Source: JBMYQA01 sp049600855 (lineage in GTDB: Bacteria; Bacteroidota; Bacteroidia; Cytophagales; Flammeovirgaceae). From it: 22,365 nt of DNA. A program made the position numbers and the translations under genes. The DNA is taken from NCBI GenBank assembly GCA_049600855.1, contig JBMYQA010000079.1, forward strand, positions 1 through 22,365. Reading direction: 5' to 3'. The notes under the pieces are model-generated. The model made no database searches. It saw only the letters and a program-made list of their open reading frames with translations, and had not been told where the DNA came from. This document shows, one piece after another, positions 1 through 7,860 of this stretch. How positions within the stretch are numbered: the first letter of the stretch is position 1; every line of letters starts with the position of its first letter.

Positions 1-129
1 GGAAACTTCGTAATCCTTTAATTCTTCAAACTTCTTATTTACAGAAACATTGAGATAATTATTTGATAAATTAATTAAATCATGACTTATGTCTGGATTA
101 ATTAAATAATGTGCAAGTTTTATATCAAA
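1..129 (-). other. Possible fragment of DNA polymerase I (3'-5' exonuclease domain), cut at window edge
   Basis: Read on the minus strand from 129 down to 1, all 43 codons are open. The translation begins FDIKLAHYLINPD and continues with an H-D-L-x-x-L-S-x-x-Y-L-N pattern. In Bacteroidota PolA proteins the proofreading domain carries FDTMLAHYLI-x-P-x-x-x-H-N/D-M-x-x-L-A-x-x-YLN, and the FD contains one of the metal-binding aspartates, so the match is good in order and spacing. After YLN the match weakens. The stretch is very AT-rich (24 G+C in the first 108 bases, about 22%), lower than the genes to its right. It stops being PolA-like exactly where ApbE-like sequence begins on the other strand. 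The assignment rests on remembered family patterns, not a search. Confidence 0.5.
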
Positions 130-396
130 GATGGAAAACGATTTGCACATACCATAGACCCCACTACGGGATATCCCGTAGAACATAGTTTGTTAAGTGC
201 TTCTGTGTTTGCGAATGATTGCACTACTGCCGATGCTTTTGCCACTGCATTTATGGTAATGGGGAAAGAAAAAGCGATTGAGTTATTAAATGCCTATCCT
301 GATTTGGATGCATTTTTAGTGTATGATGAAGGAGGTGAAACCAAGACTTACCTCACCGCAGGGGCTAAAAAATGGAAAGCTGATCCACAGCAATGA
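109..396 (+). CDS. ApbE family FAD:protein FMN transferase, C-terminal fragment only
   Basis: ApbE enzymes attach FMN from FAD covalently to a threonine of target flavoproteins, usually exported ones. Only about the last 95 residues are here, against a usual length of roughly 300-350. They include HTIDPTTGYPV (residues 14-24) and the metal-site segment D42-A-F-A-T46, followed by the VMG motif. The N-terminal FAD-binding part is missing: an in-frame stop lies at 103-105, just before the ATG, and the sequence upstream resembles another gene on the opposite strand. The native gene would read through a tyrosine-arginine into KFYIKDG, so the ATG at 109 is probably fortuitous and true ApbE sequence starts near 113. 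As it stands the product should be inactive. This is either a pseudogene from rearrangement or a gene cut by a chimeric assembly end. Confidence 0.8.
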   Translation: MCKFYIKDGKRFAHTIDPTTGYPVEHSLLSASVFANDCTTADAFATAFMVMGKEKAIELLNAYPDLDAFLVYDEGGETKTYLTAGAKKWKADPQQ

Positions 397-450
397 AGGC
401 ATTTCACTAAATTTTATACCATTTAACATCCTTAGCCTACAATTTTTGAT

Positions 451-489
451 CAAGTTTTGAACTTGCTGAGATAAAATTCATTACCTTTG
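451..489 (+). promoter_or_regulatory. Bacteroidota-type promoter for the foldase gene
   Basis: TACCTTTG at 482-489 matches the -7 consensus TAnnTTTG. TTG at 457-459 lies 22 nt upstream as a candidate -33 element. That TTG forms the loop of the inverted repeat CAAGTT-TTG-AACTTG (451-465). The predicted transcript would have a leader of about 125 nt before the ATG at 624. Confidence 0.5.
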
Positions 490-623
490 CCAGCCAAAAT
501 TTATCTTCAAATAGAAGTGATTAACTGAAAGCCAGTTTATGAAAACGCTTTTGGTTTAGGTGAACCAATTGCGCTAACCAAACGGTTATTTTCCATCAAA
601 TATCAACATAATACGAGAGATCA

Positions 624-2732
624 ATGGCTATTATTACAAAAATTAGGGAAAAGTCTGGGGTGGCTATCTTGGTTGTTGCCGTGGCTATGATAGCATTCAT
701 TTTAGGCGCAGACTTTTTATCGGGGAACTCGCAAATCATTGGAAGTGGAGAAACTGTGGGCGAAATCAATGGAACTGAGATTGATCGCCAGGCATTTCTG
801 CGAGGCATTGACCAAGCGCGCCAAGAGTTTCAATTAAAATTCCGTCAAGCTCCCCAAGATGCTCAAATGGAAGGGTTAAGAAGACAAGAGTGGGAAAAAC
901 TAGTTTACGAGTATGCGTATAAGCCTCAGTTTGAGCAATTAGGCATTCAAGTAACACCAGAGGAAGTAGAAGACATGATTAATGGGAATAACATTAACTC
1001 ATTAGTTGCACAGTATTTCCCTGGCGAAAATGGTCAACCTAACTTAGAGCTGATTAATAATGTAGTAAGAGCTGCAGAAACCAATCCTGAAGCGAGTGCT
1101 TTCATGCAGATTTTGCGCAGAGAGTTGGTTCAAGCGCGTGCGATGGAAAAATACCAAGGTTTGTTCGACCAAACCGCTTATGCGACTACCGCAGAAGGCA
1201 AGCGAAAGTATGAAGATGAAAATACGAAAGTAGATGTAAAATACTTGTACATTCCTTATACTACTGTAGCTGATTCAATGGTAACTATTTCTGATAGCGA
1301 TATCAAAGATTACTACAATAGTCACTCAGAAAAGTATGAGCGTGAAGCAAACAGAGAGTTGAAATACATCACCATCTCCAGAAAAGCAACTCCTGAAGAT
1401 GAAAAAGTGATTGAAGATAAATTAAAAGAATTAATTCCTGAGTTTGAGCAAGCGGAAAATGACTCTGCCTTTGCCGATATCAACTCTGAGGGGCTTAATA
1501 ACTTTAAAGAAGCTAACCCTAAATCAGTTCCTCAAGGATTGGATTTCAGTACCATAGAAGTTGGTAAAGTGTACGGCCCTTTTAAAGAAGGTGACGCGTT
1601 TAAATTATACAAAGTGTCTGAAATCAAAGACGATAGCTTAAACTGGATGAAAGCGCGTCATATTCTAATTAAGCCAAAAATTAAAGGAAATGATGAGAGC
1701 GAGGCTGAGGCAACGAAACGTGCAAATGAAATTTTAGCCAAATTGAGAGCTGGTGCTGATTTTGCGGAAACGGCGAAAGAATTCAGCGAAGGCCCTTCTA
1801 AAACGAGAGGTGGTGATTTAGGTTGGTTTAAAGAAGGCGATATGGTTACTGAATTCAACGAAGCCGTATTGAATGCTACTCGTCCAGGTTTGATCAATAA
1901 GTTAGTAAAAACAAATTTTGGCTACCACATCATTACCGTAGAAGAAACTAAAAGTAGCAAAGATAAATTGGCCGTATTAACTTCTGTAGAGTTTACAATT
2001 TCTGCTAGCCAACGCACCGAAGATATGGCGTACCGAAAAGTAGGAAGCTTCTTGAAGTATACGAATGCAGCAGATTTTGAAGATGCGGTAAATGCAGATT
2101 CTAGCATGCGTTTAATCCAAGCCTTAAATGTGCGAAAAAATGCCCGTAACTTAAATAACCTTACTGGTCCTCGTGTACGCCAAATCATTCAGTGGGCCTA
2201 TAACGATGATACGGAAGTCGGTGATGTGTCTAGTGAATTTGAATTAGAAGATGAATATGTAATTGCGGTATTAATTGGCAAGTCCGAAAAAGGTGTGGCA
2301 GATTTTGAGCAAGTAAAAGCAGAAGCAAAAGCGGAAGCATTGAAAAAAGTAAAAGGAGAATACATCTTGAACAAATTAAAAACGGTTTCAGGTGGCATTG
2401 ATGAGATGAAAACAGCTTATGGAAATGGCGCTACCGTGAATACTAATAATGATTTGAGTTTAGATAATTTCTCATTGAAAGGTGTTGGTTTTGCTCCTAA
2501 AGCCATTGGCACCATCTCAAGCATGGAAGAAGGCGCTACTTCTGCTCCAATTTTAGATGAAAATGGTGTGGTGATTATTCAGTTAGTGAAAAAGACCAAA
2601 CCTGCTGAAACCGCTGACTATGCGAGTTACAGTAACAAGCTTGTTCAGAAAAGGAACAGAAATGCATTTAAAATCAAGCAAGCGATTGAAGAGTATGCTG
2701 AAGTTAAGGACGAATTGTATAAATACTACTAA
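624..2732 (+). CDS. ppiD: Membrane-anchored peptidyl-prolyl isomerase / periplasmic foldase (SurA N-terminal + PPIC, PpiD-like)
   Basis: This 702-residue protein matches the PpiD-like family, foldases tethered to the inner membrane that help exported proteins fold in the periplasm. The start MAIITKIREKSG is followed by one hydrophobic segment (about residues 13-33) as an uncleaved anchor, then a long SurA-type chaperone region. A parvulin PPIC domain at about 342-440 runs from the ARHILIK segment through the GGDLGWF motif to the FGYHIITVEE end. A further C-terminal region resembles the second, degenerate domain of PpiD proteins. Length and order fit the family. The ATG at 624 is chosen because MAIITxIR immediately before the anchor is characteristic. 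It is a stand-alone unit, with a promoter at 482 and a strong terminator at 2752-2794. PpiD is the best name; precise client proteins cannot be inferred. Confidence 0.85.
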   Translation: MAIITKIREKSGVAILVVAVAMIAFILGADFLSGNSQIIGSGETVGEINGTEIDRQAFLRGIDQARQEFQLKFRQAPQDAQMEGLRRQEWEKLVYEYAYKPQFEQLGIQVTPEEVEDMINGNNINSLVAQYFPGENGQPNLELINNVVRAAETNPEASAFMQILRRELVQARAMEKYQGLFDQTAYATTAEGKRKYEDENTKVDVKYLYIPYTTVADSMVTISDSDIKDYYNSHSEKYEREANRELKYITISRKATPEDEKVIEDKLKELIPEFEQAENDSAFADINSEGLNNFKEANPKSVPQGLDFSTIEVGKVYGPFKEGDAFKLYKVSEIKDDSLNWMKARHILIKPKIKGNDESEAEATKRANEILAKLRAGADFAETAKEFSEGPSKTRGGDLGWFKEGDMVTEFNEAVLNATRPGLINKLVKTNFGYHIITVEETKSSKDKLAVLTSVEFTISASQRTEDMAYRKVGSFLKYTNAADFEDAVNADSSMRLIQALNVRKNARNLNNLTGPRVRQIIQWAYNDDTEVGDVSSEFELEDEYVIAVLIGKSEKGVADFEQVKAEAKAEALKKVKGEYILNKLKTVSGGIDEMKTAYGNGATVNTNNDLSLDNFSLKGVGFAPKAIGTISSMEEGATSAPILDENGVVIIQLVKKTKPAETADYASYSNKLVQKRNRNAFKIKQAIEEYAEVKDELYKYY

Positions 2733-2751
2733 GCTATAGGATTACTTCAAT

Positions 2752-2794
2752 ATTGAAAAAGCCGGTCAGTGGTATACTGATCGGCTTTTTCAAT
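2752..2794 (+). terminator. Rho-independent-type terminator after ppiD
   Basis: A 19-bp stem has arms 2752-2770 and 2776-2794, with one G-T wobble, around a 5-nt loop. The arms begin and end in A- and T-runs, so the 3' side supplies the U tract. It lies 20 nt after the foldase stop codon. Confidence 0.85.
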
Positions 2795-2868
2795 TAATGC
2801 CCATTTCTAAAAACTTCTTTATGTCAATTGATGTTAACTTATAGGTGTCCGCCCATCAATTAATCGTG

Positions 2869-2888
2869 AAGGCTTTCGCCTTTTTTTG
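2869..2888 (+). terminator. Second short terminator-like hairpin
   Basis: AAGGC (2869-2873), loop TTTC and GCCTT (2878-2882) are followed by a run of T to 2887. It sits about 75 nt after the ppiD terminator with no recognisable gene between. It could be a backup terminator or the end of a small transcript. An upstream inverted repeat, AATTGATG (2826-2833) with CATCAATT (2854-2861), adds possible structure. Confidence 0.5.
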
Positions 2889-3019
2889 TTTAATTTTGTT
2901 ATGTTAACGATAAGTGGCTATAAAGAACCTAATCAAACAAGCAGTTTACTCACTGTAGTTTGTGTTCGTTATAGAAAGCAATTGCTAGCTAAGAGACTGT
3001 TTTACTTGAAACAAAAACT

Positions 3020-3814
3020 ATGTTTGCATTTCAAATGACGCCTGTTGTACGGGTACTTCTTTTCTTAAATATTGGCCTATATGCCGCTGAGCAGTTGGTG
3101 GGCATACCATTGAGCAGGTATTTTACGCTGTACCATGTCAATCATCCTGAGTTTCAACCTTTTCAGGTAGTTACTTACTGTTTTATGCACGATCAGCAGG
3201 ATTGGACACATTTGCTCTCGAACATGATTGGGTTATTCTTTTTTGGGCCATTCATTGAACGACAGATCACTTCAAAGCGGTTTTTGCAATTGTATCTATT
3301 TTGTGGCATTGCCGTTGGCTTACTAGGTGTAGGAATTCAGTATCTAGAAATTAAGAAGTTTGAACAAGAAACGGTGTATACCATGGAGAATCCCACTCCT
3401 GAGAATGTAATTAAGTTTGTGGAACCCTTTCCGATAACACCAGAATTCCGGTCTTTGCTCAGTGCCTATCAAAAAGAGCCGACAAATCCACATTATATTC
3501 AAAATGTGAAGGAAGGTATTCGACAAATTGCTAAATTAGGGATTTTGGGACCGGGACTTGTAGGAGCGTCAGGCGCAATTTTCGGCTTATTCATGGTGAT
3601 GTTTTTACTATTCCCTAATCTTGAGTTGCGCTTACTTTTTCCTCCAATACCGATAAAAGCAAAATATTTAGTGGGTGCGCTAGGACTTTATGAGTTATAT
3701 CGCTTAATGCAAAATGCGCCTGGTGACAATGTGTCACACTTTTCACATTTAGCGGGAATGTTGTTTGCATTCATTATGATTAAGCTAGTTTGGAAAATGA
3801 GCCGTGTATATTAA
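3020..3814 (+). CDS. Rhomboid family intramembrane serine protease (first of tandem pair)
   Basis: Rhomboids cleave membrane-spanning substrates inside the lipid bilayer with a Ser-His dyad. This 264-residue protein has the expected signatures: HLLSNMIGLFFFG (the H-x-x-x-N segment of TM2), GASGAIFGLFM with nucleophile Ser184, and HFSHLAGMLFAF with catalytic His243. Several hydrophobic segments cover the rest. Between TM3 and the catalytic-serine helix there is an insertion of about 65 hydrophilic residues (about 115-180), seen in many Bacteroidota rhomboids. The ATG at 3020 gives the usual short cytoplasmic start before the first helix (PVVRVLLFLNIGLYA). A second rhomboid follows after 66 bp, presumably cotranscribed. 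Substrate unknown. Confidence 0.9.
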   Translation: MFAFQMTPVVRVLLFLNIGLYAAEQLVGIPLSRYFTLYHVNHPEFQPFQVVTYCFMHDQQDWTHLLSNMIGLFFFGPFIERQITSKRFLQLYLFCGIAVGLLGVGIQYLEIKKFEQETVYTMENPTPENVIKFVEPFPITPEFRSLLSAYQKEPTNPHYIQNVKEGIRQIAKLGILGPGLVGASGAIFGLFMVMFLLFPNLELRLLFPPIPIKAKYLVGALGLYELYRLMQNAPGDNVSHFSHLAGMLFAFIMIKLVWKMSRVY

Positions 3815-3880
3815 ATTTTATAAACGTGAGCTCTAAAAAATAATAAATACGAGACTTTACTTTAAAAATAGATATAAACC

Positions 3881-4774
3881 ATGAGCAGTTTTAAGGACGA
3901 TTTTAATTATGTATGGAATAAACCAGATAATGGTTTAATGAGGATTATCATCATTAATGTGACGATTTTCTTTATCGTAAATCTTGGATGGCTTTTCACA
4001 GGAGATATGTCAACCATTTCTCAGTTTTTAAGAATACCATCAGACCCCTACGCATTTTTGATGAAGCCATGGACGCTTTTTACGCACTTTTTCACCCATT
4101 CTGGATTTTGGCATATCTTCTGGAATCTCATCGTGTTGTATTGGTTTGGGCAGTTGTTTGTGAGCTTTTCAGGTAATCGTCGGATGATTGCTTTATATAT
4201 ATTAGGAGGTTTAGCAGGAGGTATTGCTTATTTTACCTTGGCAAATACCATCCCATTTTTTGAAGCACGGGCAGGGGTTGGCGCACTTGGAGCTTCTGCA
4301 GCGGTAAATGCGATTATTGTAGGAGCAGCAACGCTCATGCCTGATTATCGTGTACATTTATTTTTGATAGGTCCTGCTAAGTTAAAGTATATTGCATTGG
4401 TAGTAGTCATATTAGCTATATTTGGCATTAGAGGCGCAAACACAGGCGGAGAAGTAGCTCACTTAGGAGGTGCGCTAATGGGCTTCTTATTTGTTCGACA
4501 GTTGAGAAATGGCAGCGATTGGAGTACGCCTGTGCTAAATGTATTAGATTGGTTTTCAAACTTAACGAAACCTAAATCGAAGCTTAAGGTTAGCTATCGC
4601 AATAATAAGAAATCTAAAAAGAAAAAAGGAGGAAGTAAGGATAAGGATAATACGCCTGATCAAAACTCCGTAGACCGTATCTTAGATAAAATTTCAGAGT
4701 CTGGCTATGAGAAATTAAGTGAGGAAGAAAAACAAATCCTATTTCGCGCTAGCCAGAAAAAAGGCCAAAATTAA
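3881..4774 (+). CDS. Rhomboid family intramembrane serine protease with basic linker and DUF6576-like tail
   Basis: This second rhomboid (297 residues) has HSGFWHIFWNLIVLYWFG (TM2), GALGASAAVNAI with nucleophile Ser139, and EVAHLGGALMGFLF with catalytic His194. The serine motif is GAS-A rather than the more common G-x-S-G, but serine and histidine are both present, so activity is plausible. From about residue 225 a cytoplasmic tail follows: a lysine-rich linker with a KSKKKKGG segment, then a small helical module (VDRILDKISESGYEKLSEEE) matching the C-terminal DUF6576 of Bacteroidota rhomboids. It lies 66 bp after the first rhomboid on the same strand. An imperfect hairpin at 4797-4827 separates it from the convergent amidase gene. 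Confidence 0.9.
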   Translation: MSSFKDDFNYVWNKPDNGLMRIIIINVTIFFIVNLGWLFTGDMSTISQFLRIPSDPYAFLMKPWTLFTHFFTHSGFWHIFWNLIVLYWFGQLFVSFSGNRRMIALYILGGLAGGIAYFTLANTIPFFEARAGVGALGASAAVNAIIVGAATLMPDYRVHLFLIGPAKLKYIALVVVILAIFGIRGANTGGEVAHLGGALMGFLFVRQLRNGSDWSTPVLNVLDWFSNLTKPKSKLKVSYRNNKKSKKKKGGSKDKDNTPDQNSVDRILDKISESGYEKLSEEEKQILFRASQKKGQN

Positions 4775-4796
4775 TTCGTTCACATAATGAACATGA

Positions 4797-4827
4797 ACAG
4801 GGGTAGTGCGAATTGCTGCTACCCTGT
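4797..4827. terminator. Imperfect hairpin between convergent genes
   Basis: ACAGGGGTAG and CTACCCTGT pair with one bulged G around a partly paired centre. It lies between the stop of the second rhomboid (4774) and the end of the minus-strand amidase gene (4844), so it may terminate both. There is no long T-run, so confidence is moderate. Confidence 0.5.
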
Positions 4828-4843
4828 ACTTATTAATCACTAT

Positions 4844-5767
4844 TTATTCCAGAATGCGATGTCGCTTTGATTCTGCATTCGTCATACTCACAATGTAGGC
4901 ATCTTTAATACCAGCTTGTTTGATCTGATTTAACAACTTTGTAGCAGCAGCTTTGGTATATTCCCTCCCCACCATGTATGCGTATTTATATTTTCCTTTT
5001 GCCCGATGCTCAACAACACGCAAACCTAGCTTTTTAAATTTCTTGTCGTGTGCAATATTTTTCAAAGGAGTGTTTGCCACACCAATCTGTACCTTAAATA
5101 CAGTGGCTCGGTTTCCAATTAGATGTTCAGTCTGTATAAAGTCTCGAAAAGCTCTGAATATCGCAGATGCAAGAATTTCCTGCCCATAAACAGAGTTGAG
5201 GTAGCGTTCTTCTTTTGTGTTCGACATAAACCCCGCTTCTATGAGCACGGCAGGCATGTCGGTATATTGTAGTACAAATAAATTATGTCCCCGATCACTT
5301 GCATCCATAATGCCCCTACTTTTTCGACTAGCTCTTGTACCAAACTCTTTTTCAATACGCATCGCTAACTCCCTACTCGCATCAAAATCATAAGAATGCA
5401 CATGCGTGCGTGTGCCATATATTTGCGGATTTTTATTTGAATTACAATGAATACTCAAAAAGAAATCTGCCTTTTTTTGATTCGCAAAATTCACCCGTTC
5501 ATCCAGCGTCACAAAGGTATCTTCCGTCCGCGTATAAATGACCGTCACCCCATCAATCAAGCTATCAATGTAATTCCCAAGTAGCTTGGCTATAGCAAGA
5601 TTTAACTCCTTCTCTAATTTCATCCCTCTAGTTGAGGGTTTTCCCGGCTCTTTACCGCCATGCCCAGGATCAATACATAATATGATTTCGTTCTTTTTTG
5701 ATTGTGCGTGAATAGGAGCCTGTAATGCAACTACCAGAACTAAATAGAACAAGCAGAAGTATTTCAT
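4844..5767 (-). CDS. N-acetylmuramoyl-L-alanine amidase (Amidase_3) with C-terminal SPOR-like domain
   Basis: This zinc amidase removes the stem peptide from peptidoglycan in the periplasm, as in cell separation. The 307-residue protein starts with a signal peptide (residues 1 to about 21, ending APIHAQS). The Amidase_3 domain runs from IDPGHGG (zinc ligand His36) through the EKELNLAIA helix (Glu52) and SIHCNS (His107) to VLIEAGFMSN (catalytic Glu177), so all expected metal and catalytic residues are visible. Residues from about 222, beginning FKVQIGVA and ending with a KAAATKLLNQI helix and DAYIVSM strand, resemble a SPOR domain, which binds denuded glycan strands at division sites. That would suit a septal amidase. 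It is the last gene of a minus-strand block with a thioredoxin-like gene upstream. Confidence 0.92.
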   Translation of the reverse strand: MKYFCLFYLVLVVALQAPIHAQSKKNEIILCIDPGHGGKEPGKPSTRGMKLEKELNLAIAKLLGNYIDSLIDGVTVIYTRTEDTFVTLDERVNFANQKKADFFLSIHCNSNKNPQIYGTRTHVHSYDFDASRELAMRIEKEFGTRASRKSRGIMDASDRGHNLFVLQYTDMPAVLIEAGFMSNTKEERYLNSVYGQEILASAIFRAFRDFIQTEHLIGNRATVFKVQIGVANTPLKNIAHDKKFKKLGLRVVEHRAKGKYKYAYMVGREYTKAAATKLLNQIKQAGIKDAYIVSMTNAESKRHRILE

Positions 5768-5791
5768 GATTATTTGATAATGAGAATATTG

Positions 5792-5822
5792 AAGCGTTTA
5801 CTATTTCCTAAAATAAACGTTT
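5792..5822. repeat. Inverted repeat upstream of the amidase gene
   Basis: AAGCGTTTA (5792-5800) and TAAACGTTT (5814-5822) form a 9-bp stem with one wobble and a 13-nt loop. It lies between the thioredoxin-like gene and the amidase start. No T-run follows on the minus strand, so it may be an operator or mRNA structure rather than a terminator. Confidence 0.35.
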
Positions 5823-5844
5823 AATCTTCATAAAAATGATTAAT

Positions 5845-6843
5845 TTACTCATCAAATTCTCCATCAACTAATTTTTTCAGGGTATGTGCAATGTTATTCG
5901 GAGTTGTTTCTTGCCACTCGCTAGCTGTAATTAGGGCTAATGCTTCATTGTAGTAATTTACTTTGATAAAAGTAGGCATGTTTGTAACGCCATAGGTATT
6001 ATAAATTTCCTTTTTCTTTTCATCTTGATCTACATCAACCTTAACCAAAATGGCATCTTTTAACGCATCAATCACTTCTTGACTGTTTAAATGCGCTTCG
6101 AAGTTGAGGCAGGGCTTACACATATCGGTATAAAAATAAAGGATATAAACTTTGTTCGGGCCAAATCTTTTTCTGGCATTTTCTAAACCAGTTTGCCACG
6201 TTCCAGGCTGATAATAGGAAATGGTTTCAACATATCCAGAAACTTCATTAGCACCTGCTTCTCTTGCATTGTACTCTTGTATCAAGGCTTGCAATTGAGT
6301 GGCATCGCGATAGAGTTTGATATTAATTTTTTTTGCTAAATCGGGAGCATCTTGCATAAAAGTAGGCAACACCTTTGTATAATCTTTGTAGCCTCTCAGC
6401 AAGGCGTGTTTCCCATTTTTGTACACGCCATAAACCTTTCTGGCATTTCTTGGCTTGATATCCAACACCCCATCTGCTCCCCGATTATAAAAGCGAAATA
6501 AATCCAATCGACCATTTTCTATCACTTTTGCAAAATCATCTTTAAACGTCATCATTTCAGTAAATCGGATATTTCGGAATAAGGCAAAGCTGTCTTTTTC
6601 AATCACAAAAGCGTTCATCTCATTGGTGGTCAATCGCTTTTCTGTTGAATTAGCCGATTCTTTGAAAATAACAATGTTTGTTGAAAATCTTTTAGAAAAC
6701 CGTAGGCGATGTTTCAAAAGCCCCTCATGCTTCTGATCGTATTTGTCGTAATAATAACCAGGCTTGAAATCTTGAGCAACTAAATAAGAGCTACTCCAAA
6801 AGCATAAAAGTATGATACTAAGGATGTGATGTTTCATAATCAT
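5845..6843 (-). CDS. Exported thioredoxin-fold protein with unrecognised N-terminal domain
   Basis: This 332-residue protein has a signal peptide (first about 23 residues, ending LVAQ), so it should act in the periplasm. The C-terminal part, about residues 225-325, is a thioredoxin fold: VYILYFYTDMCKPCLNF with redox pair Cys242-Lys-Pro-Cys245, then VKVDVDQDEKKKE, and the cis-proline segment NMPTFIKV. This looks like a TlpA/DsbE-type or thiol-disulphide exchange domain. The N-terminal about 200 residues, starting DFKPGYYYDKYDQKHEG, belong to no family I can name; they recall Bacteroidota modules with repeated beta-strand and G-x-Y-x-x-x-G patterns. Start is M1 or M3, which lie two codons apart. 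It sits between tsaB and the amidase on the same strand. Redox partner unknown. Confidence 0.8.
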   Translation of the reverse strand: MIMKHHILSIILLCFWSSSYLVAQDFKPGYYYDKYDQKHEGLLKHRLRFSKRFSTNIVIFKESANSTEKRLTTNEMNAFVIEKDSFALFRNIRFTEMMTFKDDFAKVIENGRLDLFRFYNRGADGVLDIKPRNARKVYGVYKNGKHALLRGYKDYTKVLPTFMQDAPDLAKKINIKLYRDATQLQALIQEYNAREAGANEVSGYVETISYYQPGTWQTGLENARKRFGPNKVYILYFYTDMCKPCLNFEAHLNSQEVIDALKDAILVKVDVDQDEKKKEIYNTYGVTNMPTFIKVNYYNEALALITASEWQETTPNNIAHTLKKLVDGEFDE

Positions 6844-6950
6844 GTGATATTGAATAAAAAATCTTCCTTAAATTCGTTAAAGAGGTTTGTCTTCTTTTTA
6901 ATGTTAGACAAGTTCTGATTTAGTTGAAAGAAAAAGATAAAAGGAGGGTA

Positions 6951-7652
6951 TTAATGATTAATCAAATGCCCTAAAACCTTATTTTTAGGTTTACCAGCCA
7001 CAAAATCCTTGAGGTAGAAAGGTTCAAAGTAAGCCAGATCCTCAAACTCCTGCTGCATAAACTTTTGGCTAGCAATTTCTCCAATTTCTCTAGCCTGCGG
7101 ACTCACTCCTTCAATGAGGTGGAGTTGTGGGTGCTGTAGAACAGCAGCACATTTTGGAGCGCCATTCCCAAATAAAACAACTTGCCTTTCGCTCAATTCT
7201 GCCTTAAAGGAATTTTCATTAATAATTTTAGCATGAGTTTCCTTCACGCTTCCCATGTCAGGAGTAAAATAAGCCGTATAAACCTCCATTCTGCGTGCGT
7301 CAATCATAGGACAGAGGAGCACAGCCTGATGTTGGTAAAATTTACTAACACTTTTTGCCATAGCCTGAAGGGTATTGACGGCTATTAAGGGAATATCTAA
7401 TCCAAAACACAAGCCTTTGGCAGTGGAAGTGCCAATACGTAAACCTGTATAAGACCCAGGCCCTTTGGAAATGGCAATCGCTTGGATGTCCGTCATACGA
7501 ACATCAGATATTTTCAGGAGGTGTTCAATGAGCTGGGTGATGGCAGAGGCATGCGAACGCTCTAAATGAAGCTCGTAACTGCCGACTAATTTCCCCTCCT
7601 GATGTAAAGCAACTGAGCCAACGGTAGTCGCTGTTTCTATACTTAAAATCAT
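6951..7652 (-). CDS. tsaB: tRNA threonylcarbamoyladenosine biosynthesis protein TsaB
   Basis: TsaB is the non-catalytic partner of TsaD in the complex that transfers a threonylcarbamoyl group to A37 of ANN-decoding tRNAs. The 233-residue protein has the family start ILSIETATTVGSVAL, the ERSHASAI segment and the strongly conserved SKGPGSYTGLRIG followed by AKGLCFGLDIPLIAV, all in the expected order for this ASKHA-fold protein. The length is normal. The start ATG lies just downstream of a TACCTTTG -7 box, leaving a very short leader. It heads the minus-strand block that continues with the thioredoxin-like gene after a gap of about 107 bp. TsaD, TsaC and TsaE are not in the window. Confidence 0.95.
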   Translation of the reverse strand: MILSIETATTVGSVALHQEGKLVGSYELHLERSHASAITQLIEHLLKISDVRMTDIQAIAISKGPGSYTGLRIGTSTAKGLCFGLDIPLIAVNTLQAMAKSVSKFYQHQAVLLCPMIDARRMEVYTAYFTPDMGSVKETHAKIINENSFKAELSERQVVLFGNGAPKCAAVLQHPQLHLIEGVSPQAREIGEIASQKFMQQEFEDLAYFEPFYLKDFVAGKPKNKVLGHLINH

Positions 7653-7860
7653 AGCTTTGGTTTACTGCTTTGGGGCAAAGGTAACAAGAAGAATTGAGTT
7701 TGGACATATTGTTTTCTATCCTATTAGGCAATGTTATACTTAAAGCGTGTGTACAGATGAGGGTTGAGCGATTCATATTGGGATAGGCGTGTGTGGATAA
7801 ACTCATTCAGTTTACTCACCTGCTTAATATGTCGCAAAGGAAGAATGTTAAAATTTAATA
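7653..7860. other. Intergenic stretch without a supported gene
   Basis: Apart from the tsaB -7 box, I see no coding feature between the tsaB start and the small ORF at 7861. A 93-codon minus-strand frame overlapping tsaB at 7525-7806 is rich in cysteine, serine and histidine and resembles no family, so it is treated as chance. Confidence 0.4.
7676..7683 (-). promoter_or_regulatory. -7 promoter element for tsaB
   Basis: The minus strand reads TACCTTTG here, an exact match to the Bacteroidota -7 consensus, about 24 nt before the tsaB start. No clear TTG lies at the expected -33 distance. Confidence 0.45.

Noticed and set aside
2977..2992. AGCAATTGCTA followed by GCTAA, seen again at 19593-19610
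   Set aside because: The two copies lie in unrelated contexts and differ in spacing; a short AT-rich palindrome like this is expected by chance.
7525..7806. 93-codon minus-strand frame overlapping the start of tsaB
   Set aside because: It overlaps a confident gene in another frame, has an unnatural cysteine/histidine-rich composition and matches no family.
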